30,682 bases of DNA from Subdoligranulum variabile (GTDB taxonomy: Bacteria > Bacillota > Clostridia > Oscillospirales > Ruminococcaceae): NCBI GenBank assembly GCA_004554775.1, contig SFKI01000020.1, forward strand, positions 1 through 30,682. The letters run 5' to 3'. Shown here piece after piece: positions 7,849-15,021 of this stretch. The notes beneath the pieces are model-generated. The model saw only the letters and a list, made by a program, of their open reading frames with translations. It had not been told where the DNA came from and did not search any database. The stretch's first letter is position 1. Each line of letters begins with the position of its first letter. The translations under genes were made by a program, and so were the position numbers.

Positions 7849-7954
7849 GGGGGAACTCCCGCATAGAGGGTGAGGGGTGGAGCTCAGACACGATCTGGCC
7901 ATCCAGCCACCCCTCAGTCAGCTGACGTTGCCAGCTCCCCCTCAAGGGGAGCCT
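7836..7954. repeat. MITE-like inverted-repeat element
   Basis: Perfect 19-base terminal inverted repeats (7836-7854 and 7936-7954) enclose a second 10-base inverted pair (7871-7880 with 7907-7916). The 119-base element has no coding capacity and fills the gap between yozG and the DUF4173-like gene. The hairpin at 9624-9660 shares the GGCTCCCC(C)TTGAGGG core. Elements with this core are common intergenic repeats in related gut Clostridia (from memory). Confidence 0.7.
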
Positions 7955-7973
7955 AACAAAAAGGAGCCAACAC

Positions 7974-9596
7974 ATGAAACACCTCTTCCAAGAGGGCGCA
8001 CTGCGTCCCCTTTGTTCAAGTGTACCCAAAAATCAACATTTCTGGCCGTTTGCGGCACTGGTAAGCTATCCGCTGGCCTACTTTTACACCCGCTGCATCC
8101 TGTTTGGCTGGTCGGGCATGCTGACCGAGCCCGGGCTGTGCCCACGCGGCGGGGCTATGGTTTTATTCGCGTTGCTGTTCCTTGCTGCTGTCGAAGCCGC
8201 CGCCCGGGCGTGCAGCCGCCCCGCCGCCAAAGAAACGCCCCTTTGGGCGGCATGCTGGCTGGTGTTGTCTGCCTCGCTGGCCGTGCAGGGGCATTTCTGG
8301 TTCCTTAGCATGATGCAGGAGCTTGTCTGGCATCTGTTGGCTGTCTGGTTTGTATTGGCACGCTGCGGTATGCTGGCGCAGGGCTGTACCGGGGTGCTTG
8401 CCCCGCTGGACGCCCTGGCCGGGTGCTTCACCCTGCCGTTTGGCAGCTTTTTTGCGCGGCTGCGTACGGTTTTTGCCGCGGCCTGCAGCTTGGCCGGGCG
8501 GCGCATCGGGGCTAGAAAGTGGCTGGCGACGCTTGGCACGCTGATGCTTACGGTGGCACTGTGCAGCATCGCTGCCGGGCAGTTGGCCGCGGCCGACGCC
8601 CACTTTGCCGCGCCGGGCACCCGCCTTGCGGCCCTGTGGAAGGACCTGCTCACCGACCGGCTGATGGAATTTGCGTTCTATTTCGTGCTCTCGCTGCCCG
8701 TGGGGGCGTGGCTGTTTGGGCTGGTCAGCGGTGCGGCCCGGCGGGGGGCACCGCCCTGCGATGCGCTTGCATTTTACAAGGTGCTGGCCCCACTGCGCCG
8801 CCTGCCGCAGCTGACCTGCTGCATCGTGACAGGGGCACTATCTGCGCTGTACGGTCTGTTTTTCGCCTTGCAGCTGACCGAGTGGACAGCCGCACTGGAC
8901 GGCCCGGGCCTGACTGCGCCGCAGGCTTCGGCTTTTGCAGTGGATGGCTTCTGGGAACTGCTGCGTATCCAGCTGCTGGACCTCGCCGTGCTGGCGGGGG
9001 TGCATTTTCTGGCAAAGCGCCCGCTGCCCAAACCGCTGGCAGCGTTGTTCTGCGGCTTTGGCATAGCGTTTGCGCTGCTGGCCGGGGCCAAGCTGGCGGT
9101 GTATATCCGGTTGTTCGGCCTTACGCCGCGCCGGGTCGCGGCCGGGTGGTTTCTGACCGTGCTGCTGGTGTGGGGCGTGCTGCTGCTTGTGCGGGTGTTC
9201 CGGCCCATCCCGGCGGCGCGCATCGGGGTCGTGGTGCTGGCCGTCAGCTTTGTGGCATTGGGCTGCGCCGACCCTGACCGCCGCATTGCCGACACCACCG
9301 TGACCCGCTGGGAGCAGGGGATAGACCCGATGCTGGACACCGGCGTACTAACCGCCTGCGGGGCCACCTCATACAGCGGTGAGGAAAAAGCAGCCCTGCG
9401 GGTAGCCATCACCCGCCGCTTAGTGCAGGACGGTTGGTTTGTAGACCGTGATATTTATGATATATACGAATTGTATTCTTATTCTTTTAATGAAAGTGAC
9501 CAGACTGTATATACAACGCAGCTTGACGCTACCCACACGCTGCACCTGACGATGCAGGGCGACACCTGTACCGCCGCCGTGCTGCTGCCCGCATGA
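7974..9596 (+). CDS. DUF4173-type polytopic membrane protein
   Basis: A 540-residue protein with roughly ten to twelve hydrophobic helices between residues 20 and 430. A soluble C-terminal region (~435-540) follows, beginning with CADPDRRIADTTV. The segment YIRLFGLTPRRVAAGWF after a hydrophobic helix is the characteristic DUF4173 motif. Function is unknown. AAAAAGGAG precedes ATG 7974. It lies downstream of the yozG pair with only the repeat element between, so read-through from that promoter is possible. Bases ~9440-9500 are noticeably AT-rich compared with the rest of the gene. Confidence 0.72.
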   Translation: MKHLFQEGALRPLCSSVPKNQHFWPFAALVSYPLAYFYTRCILFGWSGMLTEPGLCPRGGAMVLFALLFLAAVEAAARACSRPAAKETPLWAACWLVLSASLAVQGHFWFLSMMQELVWHLLAVWFVLARCGMLAQGCTGVLAPLDALAGCFTLPFGSFFARLRTVFAAACSLAGRRIGARKWLATLGTLMLTVALCSIAAGQLAAADAHFAAPGTRLAALWKDLLTDRLMEFAFYFVLSLPVGAWLFGLVSGAARRGAPPCDALAFYKVLAPLRRLPQLTCCIVTGALSALYGLFFALQLTEWTAALDGPGLTAPQASAFAVDGFWELLRIQLLDLAVLAGVHFLAKRPLPKPLAALFCGFGIAFALLAGAKLAVYIRLFGLTPRRVAAGWFLTVLLVWGVLLLVRVFRPIPAARIGVVVLAVSFVALGCADPDRRIADTTVTRWEQGIDPMLDTGVLTACGATSYSGEEKAALRVAITRRLVQDGWFVDRDIYDIYELYSYSFNESDQTVYTTQLDATHTLHLTMQGDTCTAAVLLPA

Positions 9597-9623
9597 TGGA
9601 CGCGGTAAACTGGAAGCTATAAA

Positions 9624-9660
9624 GCAAAAGAGGCTCCCCCTTGAGGGAGGCCTCTTTGCC
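9624..9660 (+). terminator. Hairpin / probable terminator after the DUF4173-like gene
   Basis: GCAAAAGAGGCTCCC pairs with GGGAGGCCTCTTTGC around a short CCTTGA loop, with single-base bulges. There is a T3 in the descending arm but no long T tract after it. It lies between convergent genes and may be a remnant of the 7836-7954 type of repeat. Confidence 0.5.
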
Positions 9661-9677
9661 TTACAAACTGAAATTTA

Positions 9678-9875
9678 TCAAAAAGTCAGCCGCATCTGAT
9701 GCCACACAACATTTCCGTGTGTGGATTTGTCCGACACGTCTTTATCTTGAAAGCCAAATTTTGCATAGTACGGAATCAAGCGCTCTTTGCAGGTCAGTAC
9801 AAGCCCCTTGCGGCACATTTTATAGTCATACCATGCTCCTCCCGGGTTTTCGATTTGCTGAGCAATGCACTTTAC
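9678..9875 (-). pseudogene. 3' remnant of a GNAT acetyltransferase
   Basis: Downstream of the transaldolase gene, a minus-strand frame of about 65 codons ends with TGA at 9678-9680. It encodes KCIAQQIENPGGAWYDY, then KGLVLTCKERLIPYYAKFGF and VVWHQMRLTF. This is the closing portion of an AANAT-like GNAT N-acetyltransferase, including the YYAKFGF motif. There is no start codon, acetyl-CoA loop or N-terminal half. The frame runs directly into the stop region of the transaldolase gene, so most of the gene was deleted and the remnant now abuts that gene. Confidence 0.65.
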
Positions 9876-10534
9876 TGGTCGCCGAACACCTTGGTGTAGT
9901 CGGCCTTGAACTTTTCGATGCCCGCGTCGGTCAGCGGGTGATGCAGCATCTGCTCAATTACCTTATACGGTACCGTGGCAATATCGGCCCCGGCGAGCGC
10001 GCAGTCGGTCACGTGGATGGGATTGCGCACGCTGGCGGCGATGATCTGCGTTTCAATGTCGGGGTAGTTTAAGAACATATCGTGGATGGTCTCGATCAAA
10101 TCAATGCCCGGCTGGCCGATATCATCCAGCCGCCCCAAAAACGGGCTGACGTAGGCTGCACCTGCGCGGGCGGCCAGCAGCGCCTGATTGGCGCTGAAAA
10201 TCAGCGTGCAGTTGGTGGGGATGCCCTCGGCGGACAGCACCTTGATGGCCTTTAACCCCTCGGCGGTCATGGGGATTTTCACTACCATATGCGCGGGATC
10301 CAGCGCATAGATGGCGCGGCCCTCGTTGATCATGCCCTCGGCGTCGGTGGTGGTCGCCTTGACCTCACCGGAGATGGGGCCGTCCACGATGCTGGCGATC
10401 TCTTTCAGCGTTTCGGCGTAGTCGCGGCCCTCTTTGGCAATCAGGCTTGGGTTGGTGGTGACACCGGCGATAATGCCCATGTCGTTGGCCTTGCGGATCT
10501 CATCCACATTGGCGGTATCAATGTAAAATTTCAT
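9872..10534 (-). CDS. Transaldolase / fructose-6-phosphate aldolase family protein
   Basis: This 220-residue cytoplasmic enzyme of the short TalC/FSA class starts MKFYIDTANVDEIRKA and continues GIIAGVTTNPSLIAKEG. The Schiff-base lysine is K86 in HMVVKIPMT. Further family segments are NCTLIFSANQALLAARAGA, YVSPFLGRLDDIG and VPYKVIEQMLHHPLTD. It performs reversible aldol or dihydroxyacetone transfer between sugar phosphates; the sequence does not separate transaldolase from F6P aldolase. GGGAGG precedes the ATG. It follows araD by 13 bases, which suggests that pentose phosphate produced by AraD is processed further. Confidence 0.9.
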   Translation of the reverse strand: MKFYIDTANVDEIRKANDMGIIAGVTTNPSLIAKEGRDYAETLKEIASIVDGPISGEVKATTTDAEGMINEGRAIYALDPAHMVVKIPMTAEGLKAIKVLSAEGIPTNCTLIFSANQALLAARAGAAYVSPFLGRLDDIGQPGIDLIETIHDMFLNYPDIETQIIAASVRNPIHVTDCALAGADIATVPYKVIEQMLHHPLTDAGIEKFKADYTKVFGDQ

Positions 10535-10547
10535 AAGACAAACCTCC

Positions 10548-11243
10548 CTATTTCTGGCCGTAATAAGCGTTGGGTCCGTGTTTTCTCATAAAATGCTTGT
10601 CCAAAACATGCTGCGGGGCAGGCTGGGCATTGGGGGCGATGGTCAGGGTCAAAATCGCCATTTTGGCCACTTCTTCCAGCACGGCGGCGTGGTAGACGGC
10701 CTGGGCAGCGTCCTTGCCCCAGGTAAAGGGGCCGTGGCTGGCACAGAGCACACCGGGCACATACACCGGGTCGATGCCGCGCTCTGCAAACGTTTCAACA
10801 ATGACCTTGCCGGTGTTCTTCTCGTAGTCCTCGTCGATTTCGGCGGGCGTCAGCTCCCGCGTACAGGGGACGGGGCCGTAAAAGTAATCGGCATGGGTCG
10901 TGCCAAAGGCGGGCAGATCGCGCTGCGCCTGGGCAAAGGCCACCGCGTGGGTGGAATGCGTGTGCACAATGCCGCCCAGTGAGGGAAATGCGTTATACAG
11001 CTCCAGGTGAGTTTTGGTGTCGCTGCTGGGGTTCAGATCGCCCTCGACCCGGTTGCCGTTCAAATCCATGACTACCAGCATATCTGGCGTCAATGCGTCA
11101 TATTCTACACCGGACGGCTTGATAACGAACAGCCCTTTTGCGCGGTCAATGCCCGAAACATTGCCCCAGGTGTAGGTCACAAGCCCCCGGCGGGGCAGCT
11201 CCATATTGGCTTTATAAACCTGCTGCTTCAATTCTTCCAGCAT
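10548..11243 (-). CDS. araD: L-ribulose-5-phosphate 4-epimerase
   Basis: This 231-residue class II aldolase/epimerase family protein matches the usual AraD length. Zinc ligands are H94 and H96 in IVHTHSTHA and H170 in LCASHGPFTWGK. Substrate-binding segments include GNVSGID, IKPSGVEYD and SSDTKTHLELY. It converts L-ribulose 5-phosphate to D-xylulose 5-phosphate. The start at 11243 is chosen because GAAAGGGG lies 6 bases before it; an 18-residue in-frame extension to 11297 has no such site. No araA or araB is visible, so the upstream sugar could be L-arabinose or another source of L-ribulose 5-phosphate. It is the first gene of a two-gene operon with the transaldolase. Confidence 0.93.
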   Translation of the reverse strand: MLEELKQQVYKANMELPRRGLVTYTWGNVSGIDRAKGLFVIKPSGVEYDALTPDMLVVMDLNGNRVEGDLNPSSDTKTHLELYNAFPSLGGIVHTHSTHAVAFAQAQRDLPAFGTTHADYFYGPVPCTRELTPAEIDEDYEKNTGKVIVETFAERGIDPVYVPGVLCASHGPFTWGKDAAQAVYHAAVLEEVAKMAILTLTIAPNAQPAPQHVLDKHFMRKHGPNAYYGQK

Positions 11244-11375
11244 TTTAACCCCTTTCGATTTCAACGCCGGATCGTTCAAAAGTGACTGCTGCTCCAAACA
11301 TTCCGGCGTGACATCCTTGCAATGTGGACAAACGCAGTGTCCATTCTGTTGGCCCGGTCCCTGTTCATTGCCCTT

Positions 11376-11404
11376 ATTATAGCAGTTATCGCGGCAACTT
11401 TCCA
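11376..11404 (-). promoter_or_regulatory. Probable promoter of the araD-transaldolase operon
   Basis: On the minus strand, TGGAAA (11404-11399), a 17-base spacer and a perfect TATAAT (11381-11376). A dyad TGGACA-n7-TGTCCA (11325-11343) lies in the leader region and could be an operator; this is weak. Confidence 0.5.
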
Positions 11405-11430
11405 GTCCCCGTGCCGCCAGCCTGCATAAA

Positions 11431-11468
11431 AACGCCCCCCGCCCGCATACAAAAGGGCAGGGGGTGTT
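11431..11468 (+). promoter_or_regulatory. Hairpin sequestering the sigK ribosome binding site
   Basis: Bases 11431-11444 (AACGCCCCCCGCCC) pair with 11455-11468 (GGGCAGGGGGTGTT) at 12 of 14 positions plus one G-U, with a 10-base loop. The right arm contains the only purine-rich ribosome binding site for the ATG at 11472, so the fold would hide it. Confidence 0.5.
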
Positions 11469-11471
11469 GCT

Positions 11472-12164
11472 ATGTGGGGATTTTTGGGGGTGTTTTTGCA
11501 GGCGGCGGCTGGGCAGATCTTATATTTGGCGCTGCATCTCGAAAGCGGGAGCTTTCCGCGGCCGCTTTCGCCTGCGGCCGAGCGCGCAGCCTTTGCGGCG
11601 CTGCGGGCAGGCGGCACAGCCGGGCGGGATGCGCGGGACCAGCTGGTGCGGCACAATCTGCGGCTGGTGGCGCATGTCACCAAAAAATACTACGCTGCAA
11701 CATCTAATCAGGACGACCTGATCTCCATTGGCACGATCGGCCTGATCAAAGCGGTGGACACCTTTGACCCCGCCCGCGCCAGTAAATTTGCCAGTTACGC
11801 AAGCCGCTGTATCGAGAATGAACTGCGGATGGAGCTGCGCAGGATCCGACGCGAGGGGATAACGGTTTCGCTGCAAGAACCGCTGGAAGCAGGCGGCGGG
11901 CAGCTGACGCTGGCCGATACCCTGCCCGATGACACGGTCATGGAGGACGACTGCGAGCGGCGTGCCGATGCTGCCCGCCTGCGCCGCCTGGTGGAAACAC
12001 TGCCTGTGCGGGAGCAGACCCTGCTGCGCCTGCGCTACGGCCTGGACGGGGAGCGCCCGGCCACCCAGCAGCAGACTGCCGAGCGGTTGGGCATCAGCCG
12101 CAGTTATGTTTCCCGTTTGGAAAAACGCGCCCTTGCCCGCCTGATGAACACCTGGAGAAAATGA
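11472..12164 (+). CDS. sigK: RNA polymerase sporulation sigma factor, SigK type
   Basis: This 230-residue sigma factor has a hydrophobic N-terminus (MWGFLGVFLQAAAGQILYLA) like the pro-sequence of SigK, which membrane protease SpoIVFB removes in B. subtilis. SFPRPLSPAAER follows. Region 2 is LVRHNLRLVAHVTKKYY, DDLISIGTIGLIKAVDTFD and FASYASRCIENELRMELRR. Region 4 ends with the helix-turn-helix LGISRSYVSRLEKRAL, matching SigK. In spore formers SigK directs late mother-cell genes (coat and germination). The gene is intact with no skin-type element. The alanine- and arginine-rich variant residues reflect the high GC. GGGGGTG precedes the ATG inside a hairpin. SigE is a less likely alternative. 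Confidence 0.85.
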   Translation: MWGFLGVFLQAAAGQILYLALHLESGSFPRPLSPAAERAAFAALRAGGTAGRDARDQLVRHNLRLVAHVTKKYYAATSNQDDLISIGTIGLIKAVDTFDPARASKFASYASRCIENELRMELRRIRREGITVSLQEPLEAGGGQLTLADTLPDDTVMEDDCERRADAARLRRLVETLPVREQTLLRLRYGLDGERPATQQQTAERLGISRSYVSRLEKRALARLMNTWRK

Positions 12165-12265
12165 GCAAATAGTCCATATTACAAAAAGGCGGGAAAACCG
12201 GCAAAGTGATGAAATATAACGAAACAAAGCCTACGAAACTCTGCGTCAGTGTGGTTTGTGTCCAA

Positions 12266-12344
12266 TGTGGCAAAGTTTGCCACAAAATTGCCACACACCA
12301 TGAATCGGACGTGGAGCCGTGAAAAGCACGAAATTGTGTGGCAA
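12266..12344. promoter_or_regulatory. Cluster of TGTGGCAA half sites
   Basis: TGTGGCAAA-G-TTTGCCACA (12266-12284) is a perfect dyad. A second inverted pair, TTGCCACACA (12288-12297) with TGTGTGGCAA (12335-12344), surrounds it downstream. No T run follows, so it is not a terminator. It lies 77 bases or more upstream of the blaI-like promoter, in an AT-rich intergenic region (12165-12420) that holds no gene I can see. Confidence 0.45.
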
Positions 12345-12420
12345 AACCGTGGCGGGATCCTCATAAAACTACTATGTTAAAAATAACTGTGGAAGTTTAG
12401 GAAAATTTACCGTTAAAGTA

Positions 12421-12449
12421 TTGACAATTGATTTATTTGCCTATATCAT
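12421..12449 (+). promoter_or_regulatory. Promoter of the BlaI-like gene
   Basis: Consensus TTGACA at 12421-12426, a 17-base spacer and TATCAT at 12444-12449. Confidence 0.7.
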
Positions 12450-12489
12450 AAGGATACAATTATTACTATGCAGTAAGGGAGAGTTACTC

Positions 12490-12909
12490 GTGCACCTGAC
12501 AAAAAGTGAACAGCAGATTATGGAAATTTTCTGGCAGGCCGACCATCCGATGGCCCAGACTGAGGTCATTAAGACCTGCGAGGATCGCAAATGGAAAGAA
12601 CGCTCGATCTTCTCGATGCTCAACAGCCTGATGGCTAAGGGCGTTTTGCAGGAGGTGGGCTTTGTGCGCAGCGGCAAAACGTATGCCCGAACCTTTGAGC
12701 CTGCCATGTCTCATGCTGAATACCTCGCTGCTGTGATCGCCGAGCAGTTGCCCGCCAAGCAGTTCCCTGAATTGCTGGCTTCTTTGTTGCAGCGTGTCGA
12801 GATCACCCCGGCTATCCAGAAGGCTCTGCGCGCCGCCGTGCGTGAGAACGGCCCCCAGGCCCGCGAAGCTGCCGAAGCAGCCGCTGAGACTGCCGAAGGT
12901 GAGCAGTAA
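12490..12909 (+). CDS. BlaI/MecI/CopY-family transcriptional repressor
   Basis: This 139-residue protein starts at GTG 12490, preceded by AAGGGAGAG. The upstream open frame contains the promoter itself and is not coding. The winged helix is typical: LTKSEQQIMEIFWQADHPM, then ERSIFSMLNSLMAKGVLQEV and GKTYARTFEPAMSHAEYLA. Family members bind dyads as dimers, and many are inactivated by proteolysis from a BlaR/MecR membrane sensor. No such partner lies in the window; lone BlaI-like genes in Clostridia often control other functions. The C-terminal ~20 residues are Ala/Glu-rich and probably disordered. Confidence 0.85.
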   Translation: MHLTKSEQQIMEIFWQADHPMAQTEVIKTCEDRKWKERSIFSMLNSLMAKGVLQEVGFVRSGKTYARTFEPAMSHAEYLAAVIAEQLPAKQFPELLASLLQRVEITPAIQKALRAAVRENGPQAREAAEAAAETAEGEQ

Positions 12910-12946
12910 GCCACCGCGCTCCATAACTGCACAGATTGAATAAAAT

Positions 12947-12983
12947 AAGTCCCCTGCCCAGGAAATCGGGCAGGGGACTTTTG
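12947..12983. terminator. Bidirectional terminator between blaI-like gene and aminotransferase
   Basis: A perfect 13-base GC-rich stem (12947-12959 with 12968-12980) with an 8-base loop. TTTTG follows on plus and ATTTTATT on minus, so it can serve both convergent genes. Confidence 0.9.
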
Positions 12984-13029
12984 TCTGTGGTAGCGTAAAA
13001 TAATGGGGGAAAACATGCTGCGATAAACG

Positions 13030-13078
13030 GTAGGAACCGATGCTTGCATCGGCCCGCGGGCGCACACTGTGCGCCCTT
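13030..13078. repeat. Two-hairpin intergenic repeat, copy 1
   Basis: A first hairpin CCGATGC-TT-GCATCGG (13037-13052) is followed by a second, GGGCGCACA-C-TGTGCGCCC (13058-13076). Bases 13053-13076 are identical to 26011-26034, while the first hairpin differs between copies. The element sits directly downstream of the minus-strand aminotransferase gene. Confidence 0.8.
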
Positions 13079-13098
13079 AAGGGTTAAGGAGGCTTTTT

Positions 13099-14265
13099 TT
13101 AATGGATCATCCCGCTGTCCGCAATCGCCTTCACGGCTTTTTCAATGCGGTCCACCGGCAGGGTCAGGGCAAAACGGACGTAGCCCTCGCCGCTGGGGCC
13201 GAAGCTGAAGCCCGGCGTGCAGATGACTCCGGCTTTCTCGATCAGTTCCAGACAAAAGGCCATGCTGTCAGTGTAGCCGGTGGGCAGCGGGGCCCACACA
13301 AACATGCTGCCGTGGCTGTTGGGCACATCCCAGCCGATGCTGCGCAGCCCGCCGCACAGTGCGTCGCGCCGGGCCTGATACTCGCCGCACTGGCGTTTTA
13401 CGCTATCCAGCGGGCCGGTCAGCGCCGCGATGGCGGCCTTCTGCACCGGCAGGAACATGCCAAAATCAATTTGGGTGCGCAGTTTTTTGCAGGCGGCGAT
13501 GACATCAGGCCGCCCTACCAAAAAACTGATGCGCGCGCCCGTCACGTTGAAGCTCTTGCTCAGCGAGAAAAACTCCACCGCGCAATCCTCGGCCCCCGGG
13601 GTGTTGAAGATGCTGCCGCCGTGGGCACCGTCAAAAATAATATCGCTGTAAGCGTTGTCGTGCACCAGTAAAATATCGTACTTTCGGCAAAAATCCACCA
13701 ACTGGGCATACAGCTCCGGCGTGCCGATGCTGCCTACCGGGTTGGCGGGCAGGCTGACCAGCATAAACTTTGCCTTGCGGGCCACCTCCTCGGGAATGGC
13801 GGTCACATCGGGCAAGAAGTGGTTTTCCTTCGTCAACTTATAGTACCACGGCTCGGCACCGCCCAGCTTGCTGCCGGTCATAAACACCGGGTAGCAGGGG
13901 TCGGGCAGCAGCACAACGTCACCGTCGTTGCACAGCGCCAGGCCCAGATGGCCGATGCCGTCCTGCGAACCGGCAAAGCTCATCACCTTGTCGGGCGTGA
14001 TGCTGTCCACGTCAAAGCGGCGCTTGTAGTAGGCGCAGACGGCGTCCAACAGCTCGGGCAGGTCCCGCAGGCTGTACTTCCAGTTATCGTTGTCCTTGGC
14101 GGCGTCGATCAGCGCTTGCTTGATGTGGTCGGCCGGGGCAAAATCCGGTGTGCCGACGCTTAAATTGAACAGGCGACGGCCCGTGGCTTCCAGCGCAACT
14201 TTTTTATCGTTCAGCGCGGCAAAGATCTCGGGCCCAAACAGGTCCAGTCGATGGGAAAATTCCAT
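13099..14265 (-). CDS. PLP-dependent class I/II aminotransferase
   Basis: This 388-residue fold-type I aminotransferase has the expected active-site residues: SLPANPVG with N175, the D203/Y206 pair in HDNAYSDIIFDG, and the PLP lysine K237 in SLSKSFNVTGARIS. The N-terminal NLSVGTPDFAPADHIKQAL and the C-terminal GFSFGPSGEGYVRFALT are typical of the LL-diaminopimelate / aspartate aminotransferase-like subgroup. The amino-acid substrate is not determined. The start at 14265 is supported by AGAGGAAG with a 9-base spacer; two in-frame upstream ATGs (14313, 14286) lack such a site. It is transcribed divergently from 14423. Confidence 0.88.
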   Translation of the reverse strand: MEFSHRLDLFGPEIFAALNDKKVALEATGRRLFNLSVGTPDFAPADHIKQALIDAAKDNDNWKYSLRDLPELLDAVCAYYKRRFDVDSITPDKVMSFAGSQDGIGHLGLALCNDGDVVLLPDPCYPVFMTGSKLGGAEPWYYKLTKENHFLPDVTAIPEEVARKAKFMLVSLPANPVGSIGTPELYAQLVDFCRKYDILLVHDNAYSDIIFDGAHGGSIFNTPGAEDCAVEFFSLSKSFNVTGARISFLVGRPDVIAACKKLRTQIDFGMFLPVQKAAIAALTGPLDSVKRQCGEYQARRDALCGGLRSIGWDVPNSHGSMFVWAPLPTGYTDSMAFCLELIEKAGVICTPGFSFGPSGEGYVRFALTLPVDRIEKAVKAIADSGMIH

Positions 14266-14330
14266 ATTGCACAACTTCCTCTCCATACATTTCTGCCGCT
14301 TTTCATCGCACACACGGCAGAATAGAATTT

Positions 14331-14359
14331 ATTATACGCCGCGCGGCCCGTGCTTGCAA
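14331..14359 (-). promoter_or_regulatory. Promoter of the aminotransferase gene (shares its -35 box)
   Basis: On the minus strand, TTGCAA (14359-14354), a 17-base spacer and TATAAT (14336-14331). The -35 hexamer is self-complementary and is also used by the plus-strand promoter. Confidence 0.75.
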
Positions 14360-14382
14360 GCCCTTGCGGTTCATGGTATGAT
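14354..14382 (+). promoter_or_regulatory. Promoter of the 14423 membrane protein gene (shares its -35 box)
   Basis: TTGCAA (14354-14359), a 17-base spacer and TATGAT (14377-14382). The -35 is the same six bases as in the opposing promoter. Confidence 0.7.
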
Positions 14383-14422
14383 AGAACGATAAAAAATGTT
14401 GCAAATCGGAGGCTTTAAACCT

Positions 14423-14920
14423 ATGGATAAACGCAATCGTCCTGCCCTGGCATACCTTTTGGTCGGGGTGGCGTCTGCCGGGCGCGCCATGCTGGCTATG
14501 CCCGATGCCGTCGCCTTGCAGGAAGTCTCGCTGACTGTGCTGGCGCTGGTCGGCTATCTGCTGTTGGGCCGCCGCGCACTGCCCGTGCTGGCTTGCGGCA
14601 CCGTACAGCTGGTGCTGGAGCTGGTGCTCTGCGGTACGCTCACCGGCCCCGCCTGGCTGGCCCCGCTGCTGCGCGCTGCGGCCCTGTGGCTTTTGTGGGC
14701 CACCGTGGCGCAGATGGTGAAAATTGCCGGTTATACCGACGGCAAAAATGCCAAAATGCCGCTGGCCGCCGCCGTGCCGCTGGCTGTGTACTGCATCGCG
14801 CACTTTTTCGCCGGGATGGCAACGGCGGCATCGTTTGCGTTCATTGTGTTCAGCATCACCCTGCTGTGGTACGCCGTCCTGCTCCTACGCGCCTACAACA
14901 CCACCCGCGTGAAAAAGTAA
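14423..14920 (+). CDS. Small polytopic membrane protein of unknown function
   Basis: A 165-residue protein with about five hydrophobic helices (near residues 8-25, 32-50, 55-75, 82-100 and 115-150, the last region containing two). The basic tail ends NTTRVKK. I recognise no family motif. CGGAGG about 10 bases upstream selects ATG 14423; an in-frame ATG at 14396 lies before that site. It is transcribed from the divergent promoter pair, which may link its expression to the aminotransferase. No terminator is visible after it, so some read-through into 15022 is possible. Confidence 0.7.
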   Translation: MDKRNRPALAYLLVGVASAGRAMLAMPDAVALQEVSLTVLALVGYLLLGRRALPVLACGTVQLVLELVLCGTLTGPAWLAPLLRAAALWLLWATVAQMVKIAGYTDGKNAKMPLAAAVPLAVYCIAHFFAGMATAASFAFIVFSITLLWYAVLLLRAYNTTRVKK

Positions 14921-14939
14921 GGCGGCAGGCAGAAATGAC

Positions 14940-14968
14940 TTGCACCCGAGAATATTTCCATGTATACT
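14940..14968 (+). promoter_or_regulatory. Promoter of the DUF6077-like gene pair
   Basis: TTGCAC at 14940-14945, a 17-base spacer and TATACT at 14963-14968, 53 bases before the start at 15022. Confidence 0.7.
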
Positions 14969-15021
14969 CTAAATGAGTTTTGGTCAAATCGTAAAATCTA
15001 CGCAATTGTGGAGTTGAAAAC

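Noticed and set aside
12266..12284. TGTGGCAAA/TTTGCCACA dyad as the sigK terminator
   Set aside because: The loop is one base and no T run follows on either strand.
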